Source: Kitagawia praeruptora (lineage: Eukaryota; Streptophyta; Magnoliopsida; Apiales; Apiaceae). From it: a DNA stretch of 64,000 nt. Within the stretch, counting starts at the first letter, position 1; each line of letters starts with the position of its first letter. The notes under the pieces were generated by a model. That model ran no database searches and was not told the origin of the DNA. It worked only from the letters and a program-made list of their open reading frames with translations. The translations under genes and the position numbers were made by a program. Of the stretch, positions 19,714 to 29,799 are shown one piece after another. The stretch covers positions 42,070,501 to 42,134,500 of the forward strand of contig CM075344.1 of assembly GCA_037693485.1 (NCBI GenBank), read 5' to 3'.

Positions 19714-20136
19714 AGACTTGGTCTTTTATCTATTAGGAATAAAAATAAGGTTCGAATGAAACCATTGCAGAGCATGTTGCTCCCAGTAGGAGATAGAGTA
19801 TTTATGTAAGGGTTGATCCCATTTTATCAGTATTCTTTGACAGCCTAATGAAGTTTGTTTTGCTTTCTCTCTGAGTTACTTCTTTTGTTTTGTTATTATA
19901 AACACGTAAAACAAATGATGAATTGATTCATGAGTTTGGTACCAGCCAAGGGGCAAAATACCTAAAGAACTCTAAAGCTTAACAGACTACAAGTAAAGGC
20001 AAGAAAGTAAAAGCAAAAAAAAGGAAACTAACTATACGAATAGTTAAGCTAAATAGTTGCATAAATAAAAGCCCGAAGGCTATTAAAGTTAAGTTACACA
20101 AATTAAGAGTTTAAACAAAAGATACAGCAAATAAAC
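19714..20136. other. Region between pol stop and antisense ORF
   Basis: 423 bp of AT-rich 3' UTR of the sense transcript, also downstream of the antisense gene. No coding frame or other structure was seen. The two genes converge here, so it may hold polyadenylation sites for both strands. Confidence 0.6.
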
Positions 20137-22047
20137 TCAAGGGGTCTTAGAGGCCTCCTTGGTAGGAGAATCACCAGAACTAGTCTCTGAAGAGGCATCA
20201 TCTGTAGCAGAATCGACATCTCTATCCCTAACTAGGGGCTGCTCAGGATCTAAAGTGGTAGTAGCAGCACGCTCTCTGAACAAGGCATCATCCTCCCCAA
20301 ATAGCTCCGCACTAGAATCTGGCTCAGCTACGGTGGTCAAAGTGCTAGGAGGATGAGGACTAGCGAGGGCAGAAGGCAGGAATAAGCCAGAATGGCTCCT
20401 TAGAACAGCCTCGAGGGCTTTGTTCCACCCCTCTATGAACTGGCCAGGATAGAGAGTCTCATCATGCTGGTCCATGAGAATCTTATACTCATCTGAGTCC
20501 AAGTAGTCATCAATCAGCTTCTCCCTGTCATCCTTCAAGGCCACCACCTCAGCATGAGCACTTACCAGCTCCTCATCTTTCTTCTTTAGTTGCTCCTCAA
20601 GCTGGTGAATATGTAGGCTCCTCTTCTGAGACTCAGTTTCAAATCCCTTGGCCTTCTCCTTCCAAGCTTTAGATTGATAAATCAAGCTCTGGAAATGGAC
20701 GTTGGCCTGCATTGAGAAGCAAAGTTTTAGTGGTGGAAACAGTGAAGTGTTTGAAATAAGAAACTAGTAGGGTTTAAGGCTTACCGCAGCAATGGCCTGA
20801 GAGCCAAGTGCCTCAGACTCACCAATGCCTCCGTTGAGAACCAAGTCCTTATAATCAGGAGGGGTGATTGAGTTCAACGACCAGTCCATAGCATGCTTCG
20901 TAGAACCCACTACGGAATCTCGCTTCCTGAAGCCCCAAGATGGCCTAAACACGGTGGACTGAATGTTGACTTGGGAACTCCCCTCCAAGTCAGCTATGTC
21001 GCCAAACTTGAGGTTCACTTTCTGAACCTTGTGTGGGCACAAGAATGAAGGCTCAGTTCCTTTCTCTCGAGGGTCTGCATTCCTCTTTGCCCGAGCCATT
21101 CTAGAAGTTTCGTTATCAGGGTCAGGAGAAGCTTCCACAAGCATTTTTGCCACTGAAATGACATGAATGCACGGAAACACAAATGAATAAGTCAAGTATG
21201 AAAATAGAAAAAATAAAGACAGGAAAGGAAGTTACCCCGTTCAGAAACTGGTGATAGGCTTACTGCCTTCAGAGACTCCTCGTTTATAAGGCTTTGGCAG
21301 GTTATAGACATACCATCACCTTTAGTCAGGATGTCAAAGGCAGCTTGATCCTCTGTACTAAGGGTGATCCCCTTAGCCTTTCCATCCGAAACCTTTGAAA
21401 AGGTCTTTCTAAAGAGGGTACCCCAGTCACCACCCTCCCACTCAAGATAGGCAAACTCTTTTTTCCAGCCAGGATTATTATCTGGCACTGATTTACTATT
21501 GAAAATAGGGGGACTTTGGGACGAAGTTTGATGTACACCCAACCATTATGTAAAATTGGGTTGTTATAGATTTGAAAATTTTTGCGAAAGAGGGCTACAG
21601 ATAAGGGCAGGTTTTGCCTTAGGCATAAAACGATAAAACAAAGAATTATTCTCCATGCATTTGGGGTAATTGACAAGGGCTACATTGAATATCAGCTAGT
21701 AGGCGTGGGATGAACTCATGAAAAGGAAAACGGAGCCCTGCTATTAGGCACTCCCTATAAACACACAAGGCATTGGGCCTCCAGTGACAAGGCCTATCAC
21801 CTGGCCCAGCCGGAACAAGTATATAAGGTTTTCTAATCTTAATTAACTTATTATATTTAGCAATTTCATCAACATCATGATATGTATTACAACAGTCGTA
21901 TGCATCTAACTCGGTTAAGGAGGGGTAGTCATCTGCTCGCTCATTTAACATATCTAATAGTGATGTGTAAGGGGAGAGGATGGTGATAGTACCTTTAGAA
22001 GAAGCTAAGTTCATCTTGGCAAGGCGATCTTTGGCTTTATCTTCCAT
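20137..22047 (-). pseudogene. Tat-A antisense ORF, spliced, 'gypsy-type transposon' family
   Basis: Minus-strand gene in three exons. Exon 1 runs 22047-21236, exon 2 runs 21152-20785 and exon 3 runs 20706-20137. Intron 1 (83 bp) and intron 2 (78 bp) have GT...AG ends and preserve frame. The N-terminal half resembles the plant 'putative gypsy type transposon' domain (Pfam PF04195; GLRFPFHEFIPRLL, PNAWRIILCF, NNPGWKK). Exon 2 is basic/polar (PHKVQKVNLKFGDI). Exon 3 has a coiled coil (HQLEEQLKKKDEEL) and an acidic Ser/Thr-rich tail. Exon 1 seems to carry two single-base frameshifts, near 21667 and near 21510, so this copy is probably dead. Extra ORFs of this kind are known in Tat elements. Their function is unknown. 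Confidence 0.8.
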
Positions 22048-22232
22048 TAATGGCAGCTTGAAACCCTAGAGAGATGGACGAAGAAGAAGATCGGAAAAGA
22101 TGGCCGGAGATTAGCTGAGAATACTCCGAACGAAACTTGAAGAGAAATTTCTTAACCTAAAGATTGAGAGCTCAGAGTAAAAATGAGAAGTGAGAAATGA
22201 GAGTGTGAGAAATGAACTCTCCACTCTCACTC

Positions 22233-22239
22233 TTATATA
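22233..22239 (-). promoter_or_regulatory. TATA box for the antisense ORF
   Basis: TATATAA reads on the minus strand about 190 bp upstream of the antisense ATG. It is followed by a CT-rich leader (about 22205-22048), like a plant 5' UTR. This supports separate transcription of the antisense gene. Confidence 0.5.
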
Positions 22240-22574
22240 GAAATTTTTAACCGGTTGAAATACTTACAAACGGTCAAAAAACCTACAGTAACCGGTCAAA
22301 ATGGTAAAATTGACCTGTGAAAGGCCCATGAAATCTTCCCAATTGAAAATAGGCCCAATTCTGTAAGGTTCTACAGAAAATATCTGGGATATTTTACGAA
22401 AATATCTGAGATATTTTGTAGAAAATATCAAAGATATTTTGCAAAGTAGAGATATTCTAAAAGAAATTGTGGAAATTCTCAAAGTGGGCTAGGTCAAAAT
22501 TCATATAGGCCCATGAAGCCCAATGAAATAAGAGACCCGTTAAAGTAGGCCCAAAAGCCAAGAGGGCCTTGACA

Positions 22575-23008
22575 TCGATCAGAATCCTGGTCGAAATGAC
22601 CAAGAATCTTGATCGAAAATACGTTCGACCAAAGGAATTTTGGACGCTTAATTCGATCAGAATCCTGGTCGAAATGACCAAGAATCTTGATCGAAAATGC
22701 GTTCGACCAGAGGAATTTTGGACGCTTAATTCGATCAGAATCCTGGTCGAAATGACCAAGAATTCTGATCGAAAATGCCATCGACGAGGAGAAATTTTGG
22801 CACTTAATTCGACCAAAATCCTGGTCGAACTGACCAGGAATCCTGGTCGAAAAAGTCTTCGAGCAAAGCAAAGTTGAACAAGTATTTCGACCAGAATCCT
22901 GGTCGAATTGATCAGGAATTCTGGTCGAAAAGTCTGTCGACCAGAAAAATTTGAAGGCCTTAATTCGACCAGAATTCTGGTCGAATTCCTGGTCGAATTT
23001 CTGATCGA
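22575..23008. repeat. 78-bp tandem array in the Tat-A 3' UTR
   Basis: Five full units start at 22575, 22653, 22731, 22809 and 22887, each exactly 78 bp, plus a partial unit from 22965. Every unit contains one or two near-palindromes of the form CGACCAG-AAT-CTGGTCG that could fold as hairpins. Units differ at many bases yet keep exact length. Because 78 is divisible by 3, both strands show long spurious ORFs here. Tandem arrays in this position are known in Tat/Ogre/Retand elements as satellite precursors. Confidence 0.95.
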
Positions 23009-23043
23009 AAGGTAGTATTTTCTGATCAAAAATTGTAGCTTTT

Positions 23044-23046
<3 letters not shown>

Positions 23047-23089
<43 letters not shown>
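23047..23089. repeat. (AT)n microsatellite in the Tat-A 3' UTR
   Basis: About 43 bp of pure AT, about 40 bp after the 78-bp array. Confidence 0.95.
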
Positions 23090-23092
<3 letters not shown>

Positions 23093-23242
23093 GAGCATGC
23101 AGGTCATGACAAGAATAAAGGAAATACCTGTGGGTACTACAGAAAATCCTAAAATTAGGATAAAACAAAAGATGTGAGGAATTTTATGGATAAATCCTTA
23201 AAGTTGAAAGGCAAAAATTCAGTAACAAATGTTACTTGAAAA

Positions 23243-23424
23243 ATAATTACCTATCCTCGAATAAAGGCAAATCATTGTAAATGTGTAAGTCGCTCCACAC
23301 TTTACAAAAAGACGATATATGTGAAACACTAGTGTACAATTGTAAACCCTGACCCAAGTCTCAAAAAAGACCATTGAAACTTTAAAGAAAACCTGATCAG
23401 TTCTCCTAGAAGTTGGGGGGCAAA
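23243..23424 (+). other. Conserved Tat 3' UTR block and polypurine tract
   Basis: The block TCGCTCCACACTTTACA ... GATATATGTGAAACACTAGTGTA is closely shared with Tat-B at about 37800-37890, although the intervening arrays differ. It ends in the polypurine tract GAAGTTGGGGGGC, identical in Tat-B, right before the 3' LTR. Such retention suggests a cis-acting role in RNA processing or reverse transcription. The role is inferred. Confidence 0.65.
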
Positions 23425-23941
23425 TGATATGGGCTGAAAACAAGCCTAAAGACACATTTAATGTAGCATTAAATTAGACCTAGCATGGCCCAAATGTGGG
23501 GCCCACCAGATGGCCCAAAACCATAATTAAATATTAATTTCGTAATTAATATTTAGGGTAAATTAATAGCTGGGAATACAAGTCAAATAAGGATATTATT
23601 TTTTATAAAGAGTAGCCTCCAAGGCACATAGTCATACAAGGAAACAAATTCCTACAAGGCAGGAGTCTAGAACTTTACTCAAGGCTGACTTGCCCACCAA
23701 GTCACCTAATCCTATCACAATTCTTAGACTTCTCAGCCTATATAAAGGGTCAGACCCCTCACCCTAGAACTACGTTTTTTGGCTTGATCTTTGATACACA
23801 TCAAAGTACGTAGGCATCTTGTGAAAGCAGATTCAGCCACGAGCACGAGAGCAGCCATTAAAGCACGAAGCTCACACACCCTAGCACTAAATACAGCAAA
23901 CCCTATCCACAATCTAATAACCTAGTTTTTATTCCACAACA
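23425..23941 (+). repeat. 3' LTR of Tat-A
   Basis: 517 bp, about 4% different from 13428-13944, followed by the TSD AATCT at 23942-23946. Confidence 0.95.
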
Positions 23942-23946
23942 AATCT

Positions 23947-24639
23947 ACAACAAGCTAAAAGTTTCATTGCACCACTTTCCTATGTAGCTAGATAATATGG
24001 TTCGTTCATTACTTGCACATTCTTTCTCTAACTTTCATTCGGCATCATGCTCTTGAAGTAACAACTTGTCTCCTTAATGTTCTCCCCTCAAAAGTGTTAT
24101 ACTATAATTATCCTACACGATACATTTAGATTCTATTAATATGTTTTGTACAAATATTTAAATCTTTCTCTTTAGAAGGGATGTCAAAGAGTGTACTAAA
24201 AACTGGCAATTTTTCTTAATCCTTTTCATTCCAATAACAAGACATTCAAGAGATGTACGCGAGATTTGACACACTCTTAATACCATTATCGGAGATGCTC
24301 TAACACCAACAACTTGACATACACGGCATGAAATGTGTAATGTTATTCTGATGCACGGTTCACCGGGAAAATGGTATCCTGTCATGTTCTTCTTATATCT
24401 ACAATGGCAAGAATTGGCATAAAATTGTAAAACAAATAAATTAATGATGTATTTTAGAAATTAATGTTCAATTATTTAAAGCACTTGATATATTGATAGG
24501 GTAACACATAACATCACCATAATATGCTTACTTTCAATATCCCACTCATTATTCTGTCAATTTTTTAGCCGATGTTGCATCCACTTCTGCACTTCTTGCC
24601 TTTCTTTTTTAGTTTCTACTATTTGGTTTATGCACAATA
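23947..24639. other. Unassigned AT-rich interval
   Basis: 693 bp with no convincing ORF, repeat or TIR. A 75-codon minus-strand frame here shows no recognisable domain. Confidence 0.5.
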
Positions 24640-26512
24640 TCTATAACCTTTATTAATAAACGAAACACCCTTACACCCTTTTAACGGTACTTGGTTTCAC
24701 CTCTACTTTGGTTTCACCCCAATTTTGGTTTCACCCCTATACTCTTGTTTCTACTATAATTTTATGGTGTTTTTTAATAAAACAGAAATTCTATTATAAT
24801 TATAATTCTTTTATTACAACTTTAGATAAAAAAAATAGTTCCATCCCTAGAATCATATCCTTATAATTCTATGTTATTTTTTAAAGAAAATAATAAAATC
24901 GAAATCCTATTATAATTATAATACATTTTTTTAATCATAATTTAGAATCAAAAAATAATACGATCAATTTTCCAAAATATTTTTCAAGGAACACCCCTTT
25001 AACGGTTGCACTTTTGGTTCGCACCGTATTTTGATTTCACCCCTATAATCCTATTTTTACTATAATTCTATGTTCTTTTTTAATAAAATAGAAATCATAT
25101 TGTAATTATAATTCTTTTATTACAACTTTAAATAAAAAATAATAATTTCATCCCTAGAATCATAGGGTGATGGTCCTAAATACCCACCATTCAGAATTTT
25201 TATCCCAAAATACCTACCGGCTAAACAAATGGCCCTAAATACCAACCGTATACGCATGTTGAGAATGCGTGTAGCTACACGCATAGTACACATGCGTGTA
25301 CTTCGTTAAACTGAATTGTAGCTCGGTGAACAGTACTTGAGATACGCATGTTGAACATGCGTATCTTGACATGCGCATGTTCAACATGCGTGTCTCAAGT
25401 AATGTTCATCGTCTTCTACAACCGTCGCCGTCGTGTTTTGCTCGTTGTTTTTTCAATCGATTCGTGCGTTCTCTATAGGTAACGAGCACACACGTTCTAC
25501 ATATCAAAATGACCGTCTCTCCACCCTCTACAACCCTGTAATTGTAGATTTTTATTTGTTTCATCAGATTGAAGACACCCAATTCGAGTTTAAAGTTTCG
25601 ATTTCTTTTCCGATCTGTTCATTTACACCCCTGCGGGGCCAGAAATTTACAAATCAATAATGAATAATGAAGAGGGAGGTGTGGGTATCGTTTTGATGTC
25701 CTCATATTTGGTGGAGTTGGCCTGAATCTGTAGAACGGATTAAGGCGATTTTTGCAATCAGAGCACGTCGGAGATGAAAGTGTGATAATGACGTCAGCTG
25801 ACATCATCACACATCTCGGAGATGCGTGACACCTGTTACGCAATTCGTAAATGCGTAACCCAATACACGCATTCTCAGAATGCGCATCTCGTGGGTAGAT
25901 AGGGCCAACACTTCCGCCTATAGGCATTTCGGGCCTTATGTCTTGAATGGTAGGCATTTTAGGCATTTTCTCAGAATCATATTCCCTTACAATTCTATGT
26001 TATTTTTTAAAGAAAATAATAAAATTGAAATCCTATTATAATTATAATACAAGTTTTTTTATCATAATTTAAAATAAAAAAAAATAATACGACCAGTTCT
26101 CCAAAAAAAATTTCAAGGAGAACAACTAGAACATGTTTCTATACACTATTCTAGAACATTCTTCCCTGCGATTATACGTTATTCTTTAAAAAAATGTAAT
26201 ACAATTGAAATCTTATTTTTATTATAATTCTTACATTGTATTAGCAAATTTTTTATTATAACTTATAATAAAAAAATATTACGATCAATTATCCTAAATA
26301 TTTTTCAATGAAAACAACCGAAACGTGTTTCCATGCACTTCTATTAAATAATCTAAGTTTATAGTTTGTTAATCGCATAAATTTTTTATGCAAATAACAT
26401 AGTTCTTTTTATAATTTTTGTAATATAATTTTAGAAATATTTAATCAAATAAAAATTAGTAATTATTTAACATAAATCTCCGAGCCTGTGCTTCGCACGG
26501 GTTATCATCTAG
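24640..26512 (+). mobile_element. Non-autonomous Helitron H1
   Basis: Starts TCTATAACCTTTATTAATAA right after an A. Ends with a 7-bp GC-rich stem and TTC loop (26485-26501), then TTATCAT and CTAG (26509-26512) followed by T. The 5' TC, the 3' hairpin about 10 bp before CTAG, and insertion between A and T are the Helitron rules. The interior is AT-rich, with repeated units of TTTCACCCCTATA type; there is no Rep/helicase gene. It is interrupted by the Mutator-like element E1. Its start matches the region near 29210 on the minus strand (H2). Confidence 0.7.
25165..25972. mobile_element. Mutator-like non-autonomous element E1
   Basis: 808 bp with a perfect 9-bp TSD AGAATCATA (25156-25164 and 25973-25981), the size typical of Mutator. 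The terminal ~30 bp are imperfect inverted repeats (GGGTGATGGTCCTAAATACC against GAGAAAATGCCTAAAATGCC). Subterminal zones carry many short inverted words (ACGCATGTTGAGAATGCGT type). No transposase. Same family as E2 and E3. Confidence 0.85.
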
Positions 26513-26688
26513 TATACATGATCCGAAAATATCATGCCGACTAATTATTTCCACACACGTATAGATATTGAATTAACTGATACATATGGCTACAAATACA
26601 ATATCATATGGTCCCTCTATGGTCTATAAACAGTGTTCTTAACAAAGAGTGTGGACGGGTGTCTAAGCAAAGGCGGACAGAAATTTAA

Positions 26689-27491
26689 GAGAAAATGACC
26701 AAAATACCTCAAAATGAGGTATCCATGACCAAAATGTTGTTTTACGGAATGCTCGGTCCTATCTGCCCAAGGGATGCGCCGTTCGGAGTGGCGCATCCGA
26801 GACACTGTTCATCGCCAGAAACCATACGAACTTGCCCGAAATTTGAGAAGTGTGATGGCCGGCGACTTCGACGGAAAAGGACAGATCTGCGTTCACCATC
26901 ATTTCATCGTCTACCGGCCTCCAAATTATTACCACAGGACATACGAGTTGTCTACTTCCTCATCCCCATGTCTGTTTATTCCCTCCGGCCCTGCAGGGGC
27001 ATGAACCAGCTTTAACGGAAAAATGAATCGGAAAGTAGGTTGAATTAAGGATTTCCAATCCGACGATTAAAACGTAATAAAATTGGTATGTATGTGTAGA
27101 GAATCGAATTGCGATTCTAGTGATATATAGAACGTGTTTTGAAATTCCGTGATGTGGATGAACGAAGTGAAACAAAATCAATGCCGGAATCGCCATTTTT
27201 GCGAGTTCTAAAGACGATGAATGTGACGTAAGATACGCCGTTCCAACATGCGTATCTCCTGATACGCATGTTGGAGATGCGTATCTCTACCTACTTTTCA
27301 CAGCCCCGAACAGCGTGACAGTGACATACGCCTGTCCCAACAACGTGTCTGCATGACACTACACTTCCAGTGGCGTGTCTTAGGATACCCACCACCAGTA
27401 GCGTATCCCGTGGGTATTTAGGGCCATGTTGATTGGCGGTGGGTATTTTAGTTATGTGTATTTAATTTGTGGGTATTCTGGACCATCACCC
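26689..27491. mobile_element. Mutator-like non-autonomous element E2
   Basis: 803 bp, inverted relative to E1. It begins GAGAAAATGACC and ends GGACCATCACCC. The 9-bp TSDs (G/A)AAATTTAA at 26680-26688 and 27492-27500 match 8 of 9. The core shares patches with E1 in the opposite orientation (the CCCCTGC(A/G)GGGCC region and CACGTTCTA(T/C)ATATCA). Short frames inside are not conserved in E1 and are not genes. Confidence 0.82.
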
Positions 27492-27818
27492 AAAATTTAA
27501 CACATTTATGATCAATTAAAGTTTCTAAAATTGATCAAAGTATGCAAGGGGAAACCACAAATGGTGGACACATTTTTTTTTCTTTTTTGCAAATAAATTA
27601 ATTGGTATTTTTATAAATATTTTGAGAAGATGGTAAAATCTAAAAAAAAAATAATTAAAAAAATAGTATTTTTGTTAAATATCCTAAATGATATAAGAAC
27701 ATATTCAATAAATTCACTCTTAAAAATAATATGAATAAATGATTCTTAGCAAGTTATTACATTGGTTTATGTGTCAGACACCAACAATGATTTTTATATT
27801 AGTTCTCTATTTATTTTA

Positions 27819-29215
27819 CTAGATGATAATCCGTGCGAAGCACGGATCGAGAAAATTAATTTAAATTGATTATTAATTTATTATTTTAAATGATCTTAAA
27901 AAATTATGTTTTTTATATAACTTAATATGTTATAGTAAAAAAACAATTATATTTATAACAGAATTTCAATAATTCTGGAAGATAAGAATTTTGGGGTGAA
28001 ATCAAATATGGAGACTTAACTATATATCATAGAATGGGTTTTTTATTTATTAATAAAATTTATTATTAATTTAAGATTATTTTAAGAAAATCAAGAAAAT
28101 ACGATATATTTGGCTTTCATAGATTATTTTGTAACTTAATATTTATAATAAAATAATTACAATTGTTTTAAAATTATAACAATTTTACTATTTAATTAAA
28201 GATAACTTGAAGTCCTGGAAGAAATAGGAATAAAGGGTCGGAAAGAACTGCAATTGTTCTAGGATTACAACAATTTTATTAAAGATTTTATGGAATTATG
28301 AAAGAAATTGGAATAAATGGGTGAAACCAAAAAAAAGGTGGAACCAAATTTGGTACTGTAATACAATTTAAAAGATTGTTTCGCTTATTAATATGAAAAA
28401 AGCTAATATGATAAAGTTTTTGAATTATTTTATAATGTTGAGTTAATTTAATGAAGTACACTTGTAAATTTATTGTGTGCGGTGCCTCATGTTAATTAAA
28501 ATAATTGCAAAATAAGAATTATAATTATAATAAGCTTTATTTTTTAATTAAAAAAATAACATATAATCCTAGTAGAAATAGGAGTTTAGGGGTGAAACCA
28601 AAATATGCTGTGAACCAATAATTGCAAAAAGAGAATTATAGTTAGAATAGGTTTTTTATTTTTAATTAAAAAAACAACATAGAATTCTAGTAGAAAAAAG
28701 AGTTTAGGGCTGAAACCAAAATATGATGCGAACCAATAAATGCAAAAAGAGAATTATAGAGTTATAATAGGTTTTATATTTTTTAACTGAAAAAACAATA
28801 TAGAATTCTAGTATAAAGAGGAGTTTAGGGGTGAGCGAACCAAAAAAATTAGTAAATACTCCCTCCGTCCCGTTGAGTTCTTAACATTTGCTTTTTGCAC
28901 GGATACCAAGATAGTGGGTGTAATATTGTTAAAATAAATGAAGTAGTGGGTGTAATAGTGATTTTATTGTTAAAATAAGTGAAGTAGTGGGTGTAATAGT
29001 GTAAAGTATTGTTAAAATAAGTGAAGTAGTGGGTGTAATAGTGTTAAAACTTACTATTTTAGGAAATGTTAAGAATCTATTGGGACATCCCAAAATAGAA
29101 AGTGTTAAGAATCAAAAGGGACGGAGGAGTAGGAGTTTAAGGATGAAACCAAAATTTGGTGCGAACCAAAAAAGTAGTACCATTAAAAAAGGGTTTCGCT
29201 TATTAATAAAGGACG
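27819..29215 (-). mobile_element. Non-autonomous Helitron H2
   Basis: Read on the minus strand, it ends in the hairpin CCGTGC-TTC-GCACGG, then ATTATCAT and CTAG (27822-27819), nearly identical to the H1 terminus. Its minus-strand start region (TTTATTAATAAGCGAAACCC, near 29210) matches the H1 start. The exact 5' base is not resolved, because the first bases differ from H1. The interior has three AT-rich ~120-bp repeats with GAAACCAAAATATG, as in H1. A Stowaway lies inside. Confidence 0.6.
28859..29129. mobile_element. Stowaway MITE (Tc1/mariner)
   Basis: 271 bp, with TIR CTCCCTCCGTCCC and right end GGGACGGAGGAG (one G missing), flanked by TA on both sides. The next TIR bases also match (TTCTTAACA against TGTTAAGAA). 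The interior contains three copies of a GTGGGTGTAATAGTG-type unit. Confidence 0.9.
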
Positions 29216-29257
29216 TAACTATGGCAAAAAAGTTATGTATGAATTGAAGGAAATACC

Positions 29258-29768
29258 TGATATGGGCTAAAAATAAGTCCTAAAGACACAATTAATGTTG
29301 CATTAATTAGTCTCAGCTTGGTCCAAAGATGAAGCCCATTAATGAGGCCCGAAACCCCAATTAAATATTAATTTTGTAATTAATATTAGGGGCTAATTAA
29401 CAGCTTGCAAATAAGAGTTAAATAAAGATACAATATATTTATGTGTAGCCTCCAAGGCACATAGTCATACATGGAAACAGACTCCTACAAGGTAGGAGTC
29501 TAGAACCTTCCTCAAAGGCGGTGACTTGCTCACCAAGTCACCTACTCCTACCATAATTCTAAGGCTTCTCAGCCTATATAAAGGGTCTGACCCCTCATTC
29601 TCAGAACTACGTCTTGGCTTGATTCTCTAGCAATACAGAGATACGTAGGCATCTTGTGAAGACCAGAATTGAGTCACGAAACACAAGCGTAGCCATTAAA
29701 GCTCGAAGCTCCCATAAACCCTAGTAGTTAATATGCAATAAATATACCCTACTTTTTATTCCACAACA
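29258..29768 (+). repeat. 5' LTR of Tat-B
   Basis: 511 bp, TG...CA, with TATA box CTATATAAAG at about 29573. It is related to, but clearly distinct from, the Tat-A LTR. Confidence 0.94.
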
Positions 29769-29799
29769 TTTGGCGTCGTCTGTGGGAAGAGGACGTCAA

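Larger units (their letters stand above)
13428..23941 (+). mobile_element. Ty3/gypsy LTR retrotransposon, Tat lineage (Tat-A)
   Basis: LTRs 13428-13944 and 23425-23941 are both 517 bp, with about 20 differences by eye (~4%). The TSD AATCT is at 13423-13427 and 23942-23946. Integrase after RT makes it gypsy. The two RNase H domains, an antisense ORF downstream of integrase and a tandem-repeat 3' UTR are hallmarks of the Tat lineage. The element is structurally complete but carries an in-frame stop in gag and frameshifts in the antisense gene. Confidence 0.95.

Noticed and set aside
22575..23008. CRISPR-like look of palindromic repeats
   Set aside because: There are no unique spacers between fixed repeats, the setting is a plant retrotransposon 3' UTR, and no cas genes are present.
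22457..23168. Long overlapping ORFs on both strands across the 78-bp array (periodic FRSRFLVISTRILIEL-type frames)
   Set aside because: They exist only because the unit is 78 bp, a multiple of 3. They have no start context and are open on both strands, as expected of a repeat.
24158..24385. 75-codon minus-strand ORF
   Set aside because: No recognisable domain, no splice or promoter context, isolated in AT-rich DNA.
25433..25966. Short ORFs in E1
   Set aside because: They fall in the non-coding core of a Mutator-like element and have no counterpart in E2.
26695..27015. 106- and 76-codon plus-strand ORFs in E2
   Set aside because: Not conserved in E1 or E3 at the same place, and they overlap the subterminal stems; judged chance ORFs.
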